8,063 nucleotides of DNA from Betaproteobacteria bacterium (GTDB taxonomy: Bacteria > Pseudomonadota > Gammaproteobacteria > Burkholderiales > Sulfuriferulaceae). Shown one piece after another: positions 7,262 through 8,063 of this stretch. Location of the stretch: positions 1-8,063 of the forward strand of contig DMQT01000031.1 in assembly GCA_003455595.1 (NCBI GenBank). Reading direction: 5' to 3'. Every line of letters begins with the position of its first letter. The first letter of the stretch is position 1. The notes under the pieces are model-generated. The model did no database searches and was not told where the DNA came from. It was given only the letters and a program-made list of their open reading frames with translations. A program made the position numbers and the translations under genes.

Positions 7262-7959
7262 GCGGGCGTGGTTTTTCTGGTCAAGGCTTTTTCGTGACGG
7301 GCACCGATACCAGCGTGGGAAAGACGTGTATCGCAGCGGCGCTGCTGCATGGGTTTGCCGCGTCAGGCCTAAGCTGTGTTGGCATGAAGCCGGTTGCTGC
7401 GGGTTGTGACTGGCGTGACGCCGTGGCGTATTGGGGCGATGTTGAACAGTTGATAGCCGCATCCAGTGTGCAGGCTGATCCAGCGTGGGTAAATCCGTAC
7501 CGCTTCGAACCGCCGATTGCACCCCACCTTGCTGCTGCCCAGGCGGGCGTGACGATACAATTGGATAAAATAGTGGCTGCTTGTCGCGCGTTGCAGGCGC
7601 AAGCCGATGTTGTCGTGGTGGAGGGGGCGGGCGGTTGGCTCGTGCCTCTGAATGCGCAGCATAGCATGGCCGATTTGGCGTCTCAGCTGGGTTTGCCGGT
7701 GATTCTGGTGGTGGGCATGCGGCTCGGCTGCATCAATCATGCGCTGCTGACTGCGGCTGCGATTCAACAGTCCGGCGTGCCGCTGGCGGGTTGGGTTGCC
7801 AATCAGATAATGCCTGATATGCCAGCGTTCGACGCCAATCTGGCTGCCATACAGACGCATATCGCCGCGCCCTTGCTGGGCGCCCAGCCTTGGTTTGCTA
7901 CGCCGGATCAAAATAATGTCGTTTTACACCTCAATCTTGATGCTGTTTTGAACCGCTAA
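7258..7959 (+). CDS. bioD: ATP-dependent dethiobiotin synthetase
   Basis: BioD forms the ureido ring of dethiobiotin from DAPA, CO2 and ATP in the cytoplasm. The 233-residue protein carries the P-loop GTDTSVGKT (15-23), Lys44 in MKPVAAG, the acidic Glu122 in VVEGAGGWLVPL, and LPVILVVGMRLGCINHALLT (about 146-165), all diagnostic of this P-loop NTPase. It starts with GTG, four bases overlapping the bioC stop (GTGA, 7258-7261). AAGG at 7248-7251 is 6 nt upstream, which supports this start. The N-terminus is about seven residues longer than in E. coli BioD before the P-loop strand, and no other start codon there fits better. It appears to be the last gene of the operon within the window. Confidence 0.97.
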   Translation: MSGRGFSGQGFFVTGTDTSVGKTCIAAALLHGFAASGLSCVGMKPVAAGCDWRDAVAYWGDVEQLIAASSVQADPAWVNPYRFEPPIAPHLAAAQAGVTIQLDKIVAACRALQAQADVVVVEGAGGWLVPLNAQHSMADLASQLGLPVILVVGMRLGCINHALLTAAAIQQSGVPLAGWVANQIMPDMPAFDANLAAIQTHIAAPLLGAQPWFATPDQNNVVLHLNLDAVLNR

Positions 7960-7963
7960 ACAG
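7943..7963 (+). other. Small hairpin across the bioD stop codon
   Basis: CTGTTT (7943-7948) can pair with AAACAG (7958-7963) over a 9-nt loop. With one bulged G the stem could extend to TGC/GCA. The stop codon TAA (7957-7959) lies at the loop/stem edge. No run of T follows, so this is not a standard intrinsic terminator. It might stabilise the 3' end of the message or be chance. Confidence 0.2.
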
Positions 7964-7989
7964 GCATAACAGTACATTCGAATAAAATT

Positions 7990-8016
7990 AATTAATTATA
8001 AATTGTATAATTAATT
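7990..8016. repeat. Perfect AT-only inverted repeat downstream of bioD
   Basis: Two 11-nt arms, AATTAATTATA (7990-8000) and TATAATTAATT (8006-8016), are exact reverse complements around a 5-nt spacer (AATTG). Each strand carries a TATAAT, at 8006-8011 on plus and 7995-8000 on minus, but neither has a good -35 at 16-18 nt. The composition contrasts sharply with the GC-rich genes. It could be an operator, part of a promoter for a gene beyond the right edge, or a weak structure at the 3' end of the operon. The rest of 7960-8063 is AT-rich, with no gene I can support. Confidence 0.6.
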
Positions 8017-8063
8017 CAATTGGTTGCATCACATTTATTGATTGATTTCGATGTGTTGGCGTG

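Noticed and set aside
7369..7911. Minus-strand open frame of 180 codons inside bioD
   Set aside because: It is a shadow of a gene with all dethiobiotin synthetase motifs; its His/Arg/Gln-rich translation has no domain.
8051..8063. ATG near the right edge as the start of a next gene
   Set aside because: Only four codons are visible and no ribosome binding site precedes it, so it cannot be supported.

Overview
The window reads as an ordinary, compact chromosomal segment of a GC-rich proteobacterium, not as an accessory island. The gene order comF / bioB-bioF-bioH-bioC-bioD, with a BioH esterase and a BioC methyltransferase, fits beta- or gammaproteobacteria. The roughly 300-residue BioC makes me lean towards a betaproteobacterium, but this is inference and no rRNA or other taxonomic marker is present.

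Layout. (1) Positions 1-2254, plus strand: the 3' part of an Old Yellow Enzyme family ene-reductase, cut by the left window edge, then after 3 nt a complete YqhD-type NADPH-dependent aldehyde reductase. Together they look like a reductive detoxification pair for reactive electrophiles and aldehydes. (2) Positions 2287-2988, minus strand: a ComF-family phosphoribosyltransferase-like protein, convergent with yqhD and divergent from the biotin genes. (3) Positions 2989-3059: a 71-nt divergent intergenic region with a good sigma70-like promoter facing the biotin operon. (4) Positions 3060-7959, plus strand: a six-gene operon of a small unrecognised membrane protein, bioB, bioF, bioH, bioC and bioD. 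(5) Positions 7960-8063: an AT-rich tail with a perfect AT-only inverted repeat and no supportable gene.

How the genes work together. BioC methylates malonyl-ACP so that fatty acid synthesis can build a pimeloyl chain. BioH removes the methyl ester to give pimeloyl-ACP. BioF condenses this with alanine to KAPA, BioD closes the ureido ring of DAPA to dethiobiotin, and BioB inserts sulfur to give biotin. The KAPA-to-DAPA aminotransferase (BioA) is not in the window, so the pathway must be completed elsewhere. Key catalytic residues of all five Bio enzymes can be seen. Most genes in the operon overlap by 4 or 8 nt, which suggests translational coupling.

I see no mobile element, CRISPR array, RNA gene or broken gene. 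The points most worth following up are the membrane protein coupled to bioB, the repeated 8-nt ATGNNTGA overlaps, and the AT-only palindrome after bioD.
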